This document shows, in pieces, positions 1-8,446 of a DNA stretch of 64,000 nucleotides. The position numbers and the translations under genes were made by a program. Within the stretch, counting starts at the first letter, position 1, and each line of letters starts with the position of its first letter. The stretch is from Sulfurirhabdus sp043759595 (GTDB lineage Bacteria; Pseudomonadota; Gammaproteobacteria; Burkholderiales; SMCO01): positions 39,969 to 103,968 of the forward strand of contig JAYVLG010000031.1 of the NCBI GenBank assembly GCA_043759595.1. Direction: 5' to 3'. Under the pieces are notes generated by a model that saw only the letters and a program-made list of their open reading frames with translations, had not been told where the DNA came from and searched no databases.

Positions 1-141
1 ACCGTCACACTCAGCATCGGCATTGCTCAGATAACATCTGATAACCATAGCATTGAAGCGCTTTATAATGCCACTGACAACGCACTCTACGAAGCAAAAA
101 GACGGGGGCGAAATCAAGCGGTCATCCATCCTTTCGAATAG
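1..141 (+). CDS. GGDEF domain protein, C-terminal fragment (diguanylate cyclase)
   Basis: Frame 1 is open from the first base of the window to a TAG at 139-141, giving 46 residues. They match the end of a GGDEF domain: a TVTLSIGIA strand, then a helix with A-TDNALYEAKRRGRNQ, the usual last helix of diguanylate cyclases. The GGDEF motif itself and any sensor domain lie outside the window, so catalytic activity (making cyclic di-GMP from two GTP) cannot be judged. A PhnD-like periplasmic protein follows 71 bases downstream on the same strand and might be its sensory partner, which is inference only. Confidence 0.85.
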   Translation, partial: TVTLSIGIAQITSDNHSIEALYNATDNALYEAKRRGRNQAVIHPFE

Positions 142-212
142 TCGCTTTGACAATAGTTCGCCCTCACGCTAGTCTACAAACTAATCAATAAAAAAACTTG
201 GCGAAGGATCCC

Positions 213-1073
213 ATGAAAACATACGACTGGTTACGCTTTACGCTTATTAGTTTTGTTACATGCTTTTCCATGGCTAGCACTACCATCCAGGTACATGCCG
301 CCGAAAACTCACCACCCGAGTTATATCTAGGCTCGGTTGCCATGGATGTCCCTGCTGAAATGGTCAGGCGCATGACCCCTTTAGCAAAATACCTCAGCAC
401 GCAAACCGGCTATAATATTTCATTTCGCGCATCCCCAAATCTTGCATCAGCAGTTGAAGACTTGGGCATGGGCCACACCCAGATTGCTTACCTCACTCCT
501 GTCGCTTACATTGAAGCTCATGATAAATACGGCGCAGTTCCTCTTGTTAGCCCACTGACTCGTGGAAAATCCACATTCAACCTGGTCATTGTGGTCAAAA
601 AAAATAGCCCCATTAAAGCCATAAGCGATTTGCGGGGCAAAAAATTTGCATTCGGCGACAAAAATGCCTTACTTCAACCCGCAGTCGTGGTGAGAACGGG
701 GATAAAATTAGAGGACTTTGCTTCATACGACTATCTCAAGCATTACGATAATATTGCCAAAGCAGTGTTAAACGGCGATTTTGATGCAGGTATTTTGAAA
801 GACACGGTCGCAGAAAAATTTGAACCACAAGGTTTGCGCATCATTCATATTTCCCCACCCCTGGCTTCCTACCTTTTTGCAGTCAGCAACCGCATTGCAC
901 CTGATGCCATAACCAAAATCAAAAGTGCAATGCTCGCATTGAATACCGACACGCCTGACAACAAGGCAGTACTTCACGCACTTGACCAAGGGTATGACGG
1001 ATTCGAATTGGCAGAAGATCAGGACTACAACGTGATTAGAAAATTAATTGCACCATTTAAAGGCAAGAAATAA
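213..1073 (+). CDS. PhnD-like periplasmic substrate-binding protein
   Basis: A 286-residue protein of the phosphate/phosphite/phosphonate-binding (PhnD, type 2 periplasmic binding) family. The first 29 residues form a signal peptide ending VHA before AENSPPELYLG. The family features are visible: LYLGSVAMDVPAEM at the start of the mature chain, a helix with LAKYLSTQTGY, then LRGKKFAFGDKNA in the hinge region. I chose the ATG at 213 because AAGGA lies 5-10 bases upstream; an in-frame TTG at 198 would add five residues before the signal peptide. No permease or ATPase gene follows, so this is an orphan binding protein. Such orphans often act as sensors with a GGDEF or kinase partner, and a GGDEF gene ends just upstream. 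The ligand is unknown. Confidence 0.85.
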   Translation: MKTYDWLRFTLISFVTCFSMASTTIQVHAAENSPPELYLGSVAMDVPAEMVRRMTPLAKYLSTQTGYNISFRASPNLASAVEDLGMGHTQIAYLTPVAYIEAHDKYGAVPLVSPLTRGKSTFNLVIVVKKNSPIKAISDLRGKKFAFGDKNALLQPAVVVRTGIKLEDFASYDYLKHYDNIAKAVLNGDFDAGILKDTVAEKFEPQGLRIIHISPPLASYLFAVSNRIAPDAITKIKSAMLALNTDTPDNKAVLHALDQGYDGFELAEDQDYNVIRKLIAPFKGKK

Positions 1074-1121
1074 CTATCAGCACCCAAAATCACGCGACAA
1101 CTAAAAACAGACTTCAATGCA

Positions 1122-1153
1122 AAACGGCCTGCCTAATTAAAGGCAAGCCGTTT
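1122..1153. terminator. Intrinsic terminator between PhnD-like gene and rpsU
   Basis: An inverted repeat, AAACGGC and TGCCT pairing with AGGCA and GCCGTTT around an AATTA loop with one mismatched pair. It lies between the ends of two convergent genes. The minus-strand side ends in CCGTTTTGC, so it could stop transcripts from both directions. Confidence 0.65.
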
Positions 1154-1246
1154 ACAGAATTTCTTCATTTCTTGCTAACGCATCACATGAGTATTGCTAC
1201 ACTTGAAAAAGTCGGCTTGAAATTGCTACCCGCCAGAAAACTTTAC

Positions 1247-1459
1247 TTAGTAAAGCTTGGTTGGCAACATTTGGCTGCGAATGCGCTTGTAATGGCGCTT
1301 CACCGCTGCTGCCAGCTTGCGCTTACGCTCAGCTGTTGGTTTTTCGTAAAACTCACGAGCGCGTAATTCGGTTAGCAAGCCTGTCTTTTCAACAGAACGC
1401 TTGAAACGCCTCATCGCCACTTCAAATGGTTCGTTTTCTTTAACTCGTACATGTGACAT
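1247..1459 (-). CDS. rpsU: 30S ribosomal protein S21
   Basis: 70 residues, the normal S21 length. The N-terminal part SHVRVKENEPFEVAMRRFKR and the basic middle (PTAERKRKLAAAVKRHYKRI) are the family signature. S21 belongs to the small ribosomal subunit and helps base-pair the mRNA Shine-Dalgarno sequence with 16S rRNA. It stands alone here, divergent from tsaD, an arrangement that recalls the conserved tsaD/rpsU pairing of many proteobacteria. A good sigma-70-type promoter lies upstream. Confidence 0.97.
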   Translation of the reverse strand: MSHVRVKENEPFEVAMRRFKRSVEKTGLLTELRAREFYEKPTAERKRKLAAAVKRHYKRIRSQMLPTKLY

Positions 1460-1498
1460 CGAGGCTCAACCCTTTTATCGAATTCGGAAAAAACAAGG

Positions 1499-1526
1499 AT
1501 TATATCAACAAAGTTTCCTTTTTCAA
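1499..1526 (-). promoter_or_regulatory. Candidate sigma-70 promoter of rpsU
   Basis: Reading the minus strand, TTGAAA (1526-1521) and TATAAT (1504-1499) are separated by 16 bases. The -10 box is a perfect consensus and lies about 40 bases before the rpsU start codon. Assigned by pattern only. Confidence 0.6.
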
Positions 1527-1630
1527 AGCACTGATGCACTTTTTTTCTAATCCCTCTATATTATTCCTCCCAGTCTTTTGTGATTTTCAACAAACCCGAT
1601 AAGATGTCAGTTTTTTGAATTCAATAAATT

Positions 1631-2659
1631 ATGCTGGTACTTGGAATAGAATCTTCCTGCGATGAAACCGGTATCGCGCTTTATGATACGGAGCTTGGCC
1701 TGTTATCCCATGCAATCTATTCTCAGGTAGCCATGCACGCAGAATACGGCGGCGTGGTTCCCGAACTGGCCTCGCGCGATCATATTCGGCGTGTTTTACC
1801 TTTGACACAGCAAATTCTGGATGAATCAGGCAAAACACTACAAGATCTGGACGCTGTTGCCTATACAAAAGGGCCCGGATTAGCTGGCGCCCTTCTGGTT
1901 GGCGCGAGTATTGGTTGCGCGCTGGCCTTTACGTTAAAAATTCCCACCTTGGGCGTGCATCATCTGGAAGGCCATCTTCTTTCCCCCTTAATTTCCGACA
2001 CCCCCCCAGCCTTTCCTTTTGTCGCCCTGCTGGTTTCTGGCGGCCATACCCAACTGATGCAGGTTTCAGGTGTTGGCCAATACGCATTGCTTGGTGAAAC
2101 GCTGGATGACGCAGCAGGCGAAGCTTTTGACAAAACAGCAAAATTGCTTGGATTGGGCTATCCTGGTGGCCCGGCACTTTCTGAAATAGCACATAAAGGC
2201 CAACCAAAGCGCTTTAAACTGCCGCGTCCCATGTTGCACAGCGGCGATCTGAATTTTAGTTTTAGCGGCTTGAAAACTGCCGTATTGACCTTGGTAAACA
2301 AACAGACGCTCGATGACCAGACCAAAGCAGATATTGCACTCGCTTTCCAGGAAGCAATGGTAGAGGTATTAATCACCAAATCTATGGGCGCAATGGAAAA
2401 AACGGGCCTTACTCAGCTCGTAGTCGCTGGGGGCGTAGGCGCAAACAGGCAATTACGCGAACAACTCACCCAGAATGCTCATAAAAAAGGCGTTAAGGTA
2501 TTTTATCCAAAACTTGAATTTTGCACTGACAATGGCGCAATGATTGCTTATGCCGGGGCCATGCGGTTAAAGCACGCACCTGCAGGTGAATCCTGTTTTA
2601 CGGTAAAACCCCGCTGGGACATGGAAATGCTGACTACACCCTTGAGCGATAAAGCGTAA
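1631..2659 (+). CDS. tsaD: tRNA threonylcarbamoyladenosine transferase TsaD
   Basis: 342 residues, typical for TsaD (Kae1/Gcp/YgjD). TsaD transfers the threonylcarbamoyl group to A37 of tRNAs that read ANN codons, working with TsaB, TsaE and TsaC. The N-terminal ASKHA signature LGIESSCDETGIAL is intact, the metal-binding histidines of HHLEGH fall at about residues 111 and 115, and the C-terminal nucleotide-binding segments (VVAGGVGANRQLRE, CTDNGAMIAYAG) are present. The ATG start leaves no N-terminal extension. It is divergent from rpsU. No tsaB or tsaE is in the window. Confidence 0.98.
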   Translation: MLVLGIESSCDETGIALYDTELGLLSHAIYSQVAMHAEYGGVVPELASRDHIRRVLPLTQQILDESGKTLQDLDAVAYTKGPGLAGALLVGASIGCALAFTLKIPTLGVHHLEGHLLSPLISDTPPAFPFVALLVSGGHTQLMQVSGVGQYALLGETLDDAAGEAFDKTAKLLGLGYPGGPALSEIAHKGQPKRFKLPRPMLHSGDLNFSFSGLKTAVLTLVNKQTLDDQTKADIALAFQEAMVEVLITKSMGAMEKTGLTQLVVAGGVGANRQLREQLTQNAHKKGVKVFYPKLEFCTDNGAMIAYAGAMRLKHAPAGESCFTVKPRWDMEMLTTPLSDKA

Positions 2660-2698
2660 TCTTTAAGGGATAATTCGCGTATGAATCCACGTTCAAAA

Positions 2699-3490
2699 CT
2701 ACCCTCCCCGCAATACTCTCAACCAATGGGCAATGGTGTCGCTCCCACTGAATTGCGCCAACTGTTCCGGAAAAAACAGTACCCCGAACATCAGCAGCAA
2801 AAAGACCATCAACATCAAGTGCGAAAAAATACTTTCCGGACGTAATACCCCCCAGTACCGCATGCTGAGGTAGACGAGATCTTTTTTATGCTCCGACATT
2901 CGCGAGTAGCGTTGCACCAGTTTGACCAGTACATACACGCTATACCCCCCCGCCAGAGAAGCGAACACTACACGGAAGATACCAAACAGATTTAATGAAC
3001 CTTGTACATAACGCTGATACATCAAGGACATCGCGCCAACCAGAACTGAAGCTGATACAGCAATCAGCACATTGGCAATCAATCTGCGTCGCTCACGTGC
3101 CAGATCCTGTTGCCGCTGAACAAAAAAATCATCTACTTCTTTTTTGAGATATTCGACTTTAGTTTGGACAAGAGAGGTAATTTCTTCTTTCATGACATGA
3201 ATGCGATCATCAATCGTCACGCTCAGCCTATCCGCCGCGTAATCCACCAGCTCTTTCACATCAGATTTGGTAAAACTGCGCTGATTGTGGAGCTCTGTTG
3301 AAATTTTCTCCAGCTTTGCATCTACTTCACGACTCGCCCCCAGAACAACATCCTTAAGCTCACCACTGGCGCCAGCAATCCCTTCGCGCACTACTTCGCT
3401 CAGTTTGTCACCAGCACGCTCAATTGCCGACTCGGAAGTCTGCTGGAGACTTTCCCGAGCGTAATCCATCTCGTCTTTAAACCACACCAT
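2699..3490 (-). CDS. Hypothetical coiled-coil membrane protein
   Basis: 263 residues, family not recognised. The ATG at 3490 is preceded by a strong GGAGGTGA ribosome site; an upstream in-frame start at 3514 lacks one. Residues 1 to about 125 are charged and helical with heptad-like spacing and no membrane segment. A basic stretch (QQDLARERRRLIA) leads into three likely membrane segments near residues 137-155, 160-185 and 215-240. The layout (long cytoplasmic coiled coil followed by a C-terminal membrane bundle) suggests a scaffold or tether, but that is inference. It is convergent with tsaD and lies upstream of plsY on the same strand as the latter. Confidence 0.7.
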   Translation of the reverse strand: MVWFKDEMDYARESLQQTSESAIERAGDKLSEVVREGIAGASGELKDVVLGASREVDAKLEKISTELHNQRSFTKSDVKELVDYAADRLSVTIDDRIHVMKEEITSLVQTKVEYLKKEVDDFFVQRQQDLARERRRLIANVLIAVSASVLVGAMSLMYQRYVQGSLNLFGIFRVVFASLAGGYSVYVLVKLVQRYSRMSEHKKDLVYLSMRYWGVLRPESIFSHLMLMVFLLLMFGVLFFPEQLAQFSGSDTIAHWLRVLRGG

Positions 3491-3532
3491 GTTCACCTCC
3501 GAACATGAAATCAACTAATTCACTTCCATTAC

Positions 3533-4162
3533 CTACTCTGGGGGCATGTCTCCAGGCCTGTCCGTACCCTTACCAATACCACTTTCTTTCCCGGCCAGCA
3601 GATTTTTGATATTACTTTGGTGCCGCCAGAACAATAATAGAGACAAAATCAGCACAGTGCCAGTGTAGATAGAGAAACCAAACAGGGTAAGGGCAAATAA
3701 CGGTGCGAGCCCTGCCGCAATGAGCGCGGAAAGGGAAGACACACGCCACATATACGTGGCAAGCAACCATGTGCCAAACACCCCCAATCCCATCCAGGGA
3801 TTTAATGCCAGCAAAATCCCCAGCGCTGTCGCTACACCTTTTCCACCGTAAAAATTGAAAAATACTGGGTAAATATGGCCAATAAAAACGGCCAACGCGA
3901 CAGAGGCAATGACATAATCACCATATCCGTAACTGGATGAAAAATGTTGCGCCAAAACAACTGCCACCCAGCCTTTGGCAGCATCACCCAGCAACGTTAA
4001 TGCAGCCGCCAGCTTTTTACCAGTGCGCAATACATTGGTAGCACCGGGGTTTTTCGAACCAAAACTTCTCGGATCTGGCAGGCCAAAAAGTTTACTGGTA
4101 ATAATGGCAAAGGAAAGAGAACCAATCAAATAGGCGAAAAAGGGCAAAACTATCGTCGTCAT
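3533..4162 (-). CDS. plsY: Glycerol-3-phosphate acyltransferase PlsY
   Basis: About 209 residues of a multi-pass inner membrane protein. PlsY moves the acyl group of acyl-phosphate to glycerol 3-phosphate, the first step of phospholipid synthesis in the PlsX/PlsY route. Signatures seen: AYLIGSLSFAIITSKLFGLPDPR with GSKNPGATNVLR directly after it, and FNFYGGKGVATALG in the second conserved block. I take the ATG at 4162 (MTTIVLPFFAYL), which aligns with the usual family start; an ATG at 4174 would add four residues. It is divergent from folB, with 77 bases between the start codons. Confidence 0.95.
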   Translation of the reverse strand: MTTIVLPFFAYLIGSLSFAIITSKLFGLPDPRSFGSKNPGATNVLRTGKKLAAALTLLGDAAKGWVAVVLAQHFSSSYGYGDYVIASVALAVFIGHIYPVFFNFYGGKGVATALGILLALNPWMGLGVFGTWLLATYMWRVSSLSALIAAGLAPLFALTLFGFSIYTGTVLILSLLLFWRHQSNIKNLLAGKESGIGKGTDRPGDMPPE

Positions 4163-4239
4163 ATTAAATATCATACAATGGCTGTTTTTTGATTTTAAGG
4201 CTAAATGCCACAACTGCAGGACTACAACTAACCACACTC

Positions 4240-4596
4240 ATGGATATACTTTTTTTACGTGAATTCAAACTTGACACAATTATCGGCATCTATGACTGGG
4301 AACGCAAAATTCCGCAAACCATTCAACTCGATGTAGAAATTGGTTTACCCAACTCCCGTGCCTGCGAAACCGATAAAGTGGAGGATACCATAGACTACGC
4401 CAAAATCGTTGCTCGAATTCAGGAAACACTAGCGGCCAAGCCATTTTCACTTGTAGAAGCATTGGCCGAGCATATTGCACAATTAATCAGAAGCGAATTC
4501 GGTGCGCCCTGGGTAAAAGTCTCGGTTGCCAAATTAGGGCTGATCCGCGGGATCAAGCAATTGGGTGTGGTCATTGAGCGAGGCACGAAAGGTTGA
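4240..4596 (+). CDS. folB: Dihydroneopterin aldolase FolB
   Basis: 118 residues, the normal length. FolB splits 7,8-dihydroneopterin into 6-hydroxymethyl-dihydropterin and glycolaldehyde in folate synthesis. The N-terminal strand DILFLREFKLDTIIGIYDWER, the DYAKI segment and the VEALAEHIA helix match the family. The ATG at 4240 is chosen because it gives the standard N-terminus (MDILFLREF). The stop codon overlaps the TTG start of the next gene (TTGA), so the two are probably translationally coupled. Confidence 0.95.
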   Translation: MDILFLREFKLDTIIGIYDWERKIPQTIQLDVEIGLPNSRACETDKVEDTIDYAKIVARIQETLAAKPFSLVEALAEHIAQLIRSEFGAPWVKVSVAKLGLIRGIKQLGVVIERGTKG

Positions 4597-5327
4597 ACTG
4601 GGAAGTCCTGGCGCCGGCTTTTGTCATTATTTTTACCGCTTACTTCATTCGTGGCATTACCGGATTCGGTTCAGGCTTAATTGCCGTACCTTTACTCGCA
4701 CACCTTTTTCCCTTGCAGTTTGTTGTTCCGTTTGTTTTAGTGCTGGATTTTATTGGGTCCGTGGTACTCAGCACTGGCACGCGGAATCAAGCCTCATGGA
4801 CTGAGCTGAAAATACTGCTACCCGGCGGCCTCATCGGTGTTGTGTTGGGTGTTACCTTGCTCATCAGCCTCCCTAAAGGACCTTTGTTAGGCGGATTAGG
4901 CGTATTTGTACTGGCATTCGGCATCCGCAACGCTTTAAATATACATGGGAGCAAGATTGTTTCGCGCTGGTGGGGCATCCCGGCCGGGTTAACCGGCGGT
5001 ACTGTCAGCGCTTTATTTGGCACCGGCGGTCCACCTTATGTTATTTATCTATCCCATCGATTACATGATAAATCCATCATGCGCGCAACCACTTCAGTCT
5101 TGTTTATGATTGAAGGCGGCGCAAGAATTGTGGCATTTATGATCGCTGGGCTTTTTCTGCAAGCGAATATCGGCTGGGCGATTCTCAGCGCCATTCCCGT
5201 CATGGCGATTGGGCTCTATCTTGGAAACAAAACCCATATCGGCATTTCCCACCAGCAAATCTTCAAGCTCATCGGCCTGCTACTTATTGTGAGCGGTTCA
5301 TCACTGCTGTGGAAAGCATGGCTTTAA
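4593..5327 (+). CDS. TauE/SafE-family sulfite/anion exporter
   Basis: 244 residues with about eight membrane segments. The family signature (N-terminal RGITGFGSGLIAVPLLAH and the repeat-like AGLTGGTVSALFGTGGPPYVIYL) is clear, so this is a TauE/SafE (DUF81) transporter. Members move sulfite, sulfoacetate or other organic anions; the substrate cannot be read from sequence. Translation must start at TTG 4593, overlapping the folB stop, with GAGG nine bases upstream. Its only obvious link to folB is transcriptional. Confidence 0.88.
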   Translation: MNWEVLAPAFVIIFTAYFIRGITGFGSGLIAVPLLAHLFPLQFVVPFVLVLDFIGSVVLSTGTRNQASWTELKILLPGGLIGVVLGVTLLISLPKGPLLGGLGVFVLAFGIRNALNIHGSKIVSRWWGIPAGLTGGTVSALFGTGGPPYVIYLSHRLHDKSIMRATTSVLFMIEGGARIVAFMIAGLFLQANIGWAILSAIPVMAIGLYLGNKTHIGISHQQIFKLIGLLLIVSGSSLLWKAWL

Positions 5328-5333
5328 AACCTG

Positions 5334-6233
5334 TCACCCCCTGGGATGATGGGCAGCATGCAGCAATTTCAATCTTTCCCGTGCTACATGGGTGTAAATC
5401 TGTGTAGTCGATATATCGGAATGCCCGAGCAACATCTGCACTACACGCAAATCCGCACCATGGTTCAAAAGATGCGTTGCAAAAGCATGCCGCAGTGTAT
5501 GGGGAGAAACCGTCTGGTGCAGACCTGTCTGGGCAACATAACGCTTGATCAGATACCAAAAAGCCTGGCGCGTCATTGACTCACCACGCTGCGTGAGAAA
5601 AAGCGCATCGTGCAACTTTCCGTTTGACAATCCAGGCCGCGCCTCCTGAGCAAAACGACGGATCCAGTCCAGCGCCTCTTCGCCTAACGGCACCAGCCTT
5701 TCTTTATTTCCCTTTCCCGATATACGCACAACTCCCATATCCAGAGAAACTTCGGAAATTTTCAACGCAACCAGTTCTGAAACCCGCAAACCTGTAGCGT
5801 ACAGCGTTTCAAGCATGGTTCTGTCTCGCAAACCCAACGCCGTATTAACATCTGGAGCATTCAGCAAAGCTTCAACATCTGCTTCAGTCAAGCTTCTTGG
5901 CAACAGCCGAACCATTTTGGGCGACTCAATCTGCAAACTGGGGTCCGCAGTGATTTTTCCCTGACGCAACTGATATTGATAAAACCGTTTAACACTCGAA
6001 AGCACACGACTGGTGCTGCTTGGCCGTGCTTTAAGACTCACTTTATAAGATAAATAATCCAGCAAATCAAAATGTTCTACGTCCAGCAAGGTTTTACTGC
6101 GCTCTTGCGCCAACCAGACAGTTAATTGACGTAAATCACGTCGATAACTTTCCAATGTGTTGCGTGAAAGTCCATCCTCCAACCACAACGCATCGCAAAA
6201 CTCGTCTAGCAAACCATCACTGGATTCCTTCAT
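5334..6233 (-). CDS. xerD: Tyrosine recombinase XerD
   Basis: 299 residues, standard length. With XerC it resolves chromosome dimers at dif under FtsK control. All catalytic residues are present: R150 (ATGLRVSEL), K174 (GKGNKERL), H245 and R248 (HTLRHAFATHLL), H271 (LLGHSDISTTQIYTHV) and Y280. The N-terminal SAM-like domain (residues 1-90) is complete. XerD rather than XerC is inferred from the NTLESYRRDL and LPRSLTEADV segments and from being next to ogt. Its start overlaps the end of ogt by 17 bases. It is a housekeeping recombinase, not an integron integrase: it lacks the extra helix region found in IntI. Confidence 0.93.
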   Translation of the reverse strand: MKESSDGLLDEFCDALWLEDGLSRNTLESYRRDLRQLTVWLAQERSKTLLDVEHFDLLDYLSYKVSLKARPSSTSRVLSSVKRFYQYQLRQGKITADPSLQIESPKMVRLLPRSLTEADVEALLNAPDVNTALGLRDRTMLETLYATGLRVSELVALKISEVSLDMGVVRISGKGNKERLVPLGEEALDWIRRFAQEARPGLSNGKLHDALFLTQRGESMTRQAFWYLIKRYVAQTGLHQTVSPHTLRHAFATHLLNHGADLRVVQMLLGHSDISTTQIYTHVARERLKLLHAAHHPRG

Positions 6234-6687
6234 GTCTCAATAGCCACTTTTTAATCTGAAGCGGATCACCGCCACTATGATTCATGAACCCGCCCAAGCC
6301 ATTTTTGGCGAGTACCCGATGGCAGGGGATAATAATAGGAACAGGATTTGCACCACACGCCTGCCCTACCGCACGAGGGCTCGATTGCAAGGTTTCAGCC
6401 AGTTCGCCATAGTGCAACACACTGCCACTCGGAATATTTTTCAAACTTTCCCACACCTTCATCCGATGGGGTGTGGCGTTCCCAAGAGACATGGGCAAAT
6501 TAAAACAATGCCCCGCATCCTGCAGATAAATCCCAATTTGATCACAAACCGCTATTGCAATTTCGTCCTGGGGTGCTAACGGCAACGTATTGAGTGGCAA
6601 AAAATCAATGCCTACCAATACATTGCCTTCCGTTAAGATACCCAGCACGGAAAAAGGTGTAACTAATTTAGCCTGATATGTCTTCAT
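6217..6687 (-). CDS. ogt: Methylated-DNA--protein-cysteine methyltransferase
   Basis: 156 residues. It removes O6-alkyl groups from guanine by transfer to its own cysteine. The active-site block IIIPCHRVLAKNGLGGF puts the acceptor at C122, and the SSPRAVGQACGANPVP helix and hairpin precede it. There is no Ada-type regulatory domain, so it is the Ogt/MGMT form. It overlaps xerD, so the pair is likely co-transcribed. RVLAKNG instead of the commoner RVVxxxG is a mild variation. Confidence 0.93.
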   Translation of the reverse strand: MKTYQAKLVTPFSVLGILTEGNVLVGIDFLPLNTLPLAPQDEIAIAVCDQIGIYLQDAGHCFNLPMSLGNATPHRMKVWESLKNIPSGSVLHYGELAETLQSSPRAVGQACGANPVPIIIPCHRVLAKNGLGGFMNHSGGDPLQIKKWLLRHEGIQ

Positions 6688-6726
6688 CTTTAATGCACCT
6701 CAGTCAGGTTGCCAGATAAAAACGAC

Positions 6727-6756
6727 AAAGGGCGCAAGGTTAACCTTGCGCCCTTT
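6727..6756 (-). terminator. Intrinsic terminator after rplS
   Basis: A perfect palindrome (AAAGGGCGCAAGGTT and its complement) placed 18 bases past the rplS stop. On the minus strand it is followed by GTCGTTTTT. It ends the rpsP-rimM-trmD-rplS unit. Confidence 0.85.
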
Positions 6757-6774
6757 AGTCCTGCAGCAATAAAT

Positions 6775-7152
6775 TTATACTGCTGTCTTAACTTTACGTG
6801 CTGGCAGTTTCTCTTTAATACGCGCAGACTTGCCTGAGCGATCACGCAGGTAATACAGTTTAGCACGTCGTACATCACCGCGGCGCTTCACTTCAATACT
6901 GGCGATCAATGGAGAATAGGTCTGGAATGTACGTTCCACGCCTTCACCTGAAGAGATTTTACGAACAATGAAAGAGGAATTCAAACCACGGTTACGTTTT
7001 GCGATTACCACGCCTTCATAGGCCTGGAGACGTTTACGCTCACCTTCCACTACATTCACGCTCACGATCACGGTATCTCCAGGAGAGAATTCCGGGATGG
7101 TTTTACCTAAACGAGCAATTTCTTCCTGCTCTAGTTGTTGAATTAAATTCAT
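6775..7152 (-). CDS. rplS: 50S ribosomal protein L19
   Basis: 125 residues, slightly longer than the E. coli protein (115) because of a basic C-terminal tail. The family blocks FSPGDTVIVSVNVVEGERKR, the EGVVIAKRNRG loop and RRAKLYYLRDRSGKSARIKE are intact. L19 sits at the subunit interface of the 50S subunit. It is the last gene of the conserved rpsP-rimM-trmD-rplS operon, 17 bases after trmD, and is followed by a strong terminator. Confidence 0.98.
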   Translation of the reverse strand: MNLIQQLEQEEIARLGKTIPEFSPGDTVIVSVNVVEGERKRLQAYEGVVIAKRNRGLNSSFIVRKISSGEGVERTFQTYSPLIASIEVKRRGDVRRAKLYYLRDRSGKSARIKEKLPARKVKTAV

Positions 7153-7169
7153 TTAAAACTCCTTATCAT

Positions 7170-7949
7170 TTACTTATCGGATTCCTGTTCCTGCTCATGC
7201 TCCGCTTGAAATGCGGCCAGCAGCCCGGATTCCTCTTTTGTTAACTGACGGGCTGCCAACAAATCCGGTCGCCTTAGCCAGGTCCTGCCTAACGCTTGTT
7301 TCAAACGCCATTTCTTTATGTGTGCATGATTACCAGACAATAACACTTCCGGTACCGGCTCACCCTGATAATTCTCTGGACGCGTATAGTGCGGATAATC
7401 CAGCAATCCATTTACAAAGGAATCCTGTTCCGCTGAATCCGCATCACCTAAAACACCAGGCAATTGCCTGACAATCGCGTCAATTACTACCATTGCCGCC
7501 AATTCACCACCTGACAGGACATAATCTCCGATAGAGATTTCATCATCCACCTGACGCCTGACAAGTCGCTCATCAACGCCTTCGTAACGTCCTGCCAGAA
7601 AAATCAAACCCGATTGCGACACCAACTCCATTACAACTGAATGCGTTAAGTGCCGGCCTTGAGGTGACATATAAATCACTTTTGGCTTTTCTACACCATT
7701 CGCAACCTGCCGCTGCTTAGCTGCTTGCACCGCTTTTTCCAGGGGATCAACCAGCATCACCATACCTGGACCGCCACCATAAGGCCTGTCATCAATCGTT
7801 CGGTAATTATCATCAGTAAAATCACGAGGATTCCACAAATGTAACTGATAGCGGCCTTCTTCCCCGGCGCGGCGCGTAATCCCGAATTGAGATATCGCTT
7901 CGAACATCGGAGGGAAAAGCGTTACAACGTCAAATTGCTTAACATCCAC
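7170..7949 (-). CDS. trmD: tRNA (guanine-N1-)-methyltransferase TrmD
   Basis: 259 residues. TrmD methylates N1 of G37 using SAM, which prevents frameshifting. The SPOUT knot residues are visible: VIYMSPQGRHL, the LAGRYEGVDERL segment, and the knot/linker SIGDYVLSGGELAAMVVIDAI followed by DSAEQDSF with the catalytic aspartate region. It lies 4 bases after rimM. Confidence 0.98.
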   Translation of the reverse strand: MDVKQFDVVTLFPPMFEAISQFGITRRAGEEGRYQLHLWNPRDFTDDNYRTIDDRPYGGGPGMVMLVDPLEKAVQAAKQRQVANGVEKPKVIYMSPQGRHLTHSVVMELVSQSGLIFLAGRYEGVDERLVRRQVDDEISIGDYVLSGGELAAMVVIDAIVRQLPGVLGDADSAEQDSFVNGLLDYPHYTRPENYQGEPVPEVLLSGNHAHIKKWRLKQALGRTWLRRPDLLAARQLTKEESGLLAAFQAEHEQEQESDK

Positions 7950-7953
7950 TGCG

Positions 7954-8442
7954 CTAATAGTCCGCAGCCCAGTCTACCTTAATCAGATCTTTGGTCAGAT
8001 CGACTTCCAGAACAACCGACTTTACAAACGGAATAAGGCGTTCGCGGTCACCTTTCACCACCAGCACATCACTGGCTCCGGTTTCCAGCAACTCACTGAC
8101 CTGACCTAATATGTCACCTTGAACATTGACTACACTGCGCCCGATCAGATCGGACCAGTAATATTCATTTTCATCAGCTTCAGGTAGCTGCGCTCGAGGT
8201 AATGCTATCTGACTACCTTGCAATATTTCAGAAGCTTCACGGCTCGCACATCCTTCCAGACTTGCTACCAGCCCTTTGTTATGAACATCCGCTTCAAGAA
8301 CGGTATACTCACGCCAGTTACCATCTTTCCCCAACCACCACACCGGGTAATCAAGAAGAGAATCCAGCGTTTCAGTATAAGGTTTAACCTTTATCCAACC
8401 ACGCACGCCGAATGGGGCCGTTACATGCCCCATCACAACCAT
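7954..8442 (-). CDS. rimM: 16S rRNA processing protein RimM
   Basis: About 162 residues. RimM binds S19 and helps the 30S head mature. The N-terminal barrel (VMGHVTAPFGVRGWIKV) and C-terminal PRC-barrel (EYYWSDLIGRSVVN) are clear. I place the start at the ATG at 8442, which gives the family N-terminus four bases after the rpsP stop; a GTG at 8472 inside rpsP would give ten extra residues not typical of the family. Neither has a convincing ribosome site, so coupling to rpsP is likely. Confidence 0.94.
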   Translation of the reverse strand: MVVMGHVTAPFGVRGWIKVKPYTETLDSLLDYPVWWLGKDGNWREYTVLEADVHNKGLVASLEGCASREASEILQGSQIALPRAQLPEADENEYYWSDLIGRSVVNVQGDILGQVSELLETGASDVLVVKGDRERLIPFVKSVVLEVDLTKDLIKVDWAADY

Positions 8443-8446
8443 GCTA

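Noticed and set aside
5334..6233. XerD considered as an integron integrase for the cassette array
   Set aside because: Clear housekeeping XerD 46 kb away; lacks the IntI-specific insert and is not adjacent to an attI site.
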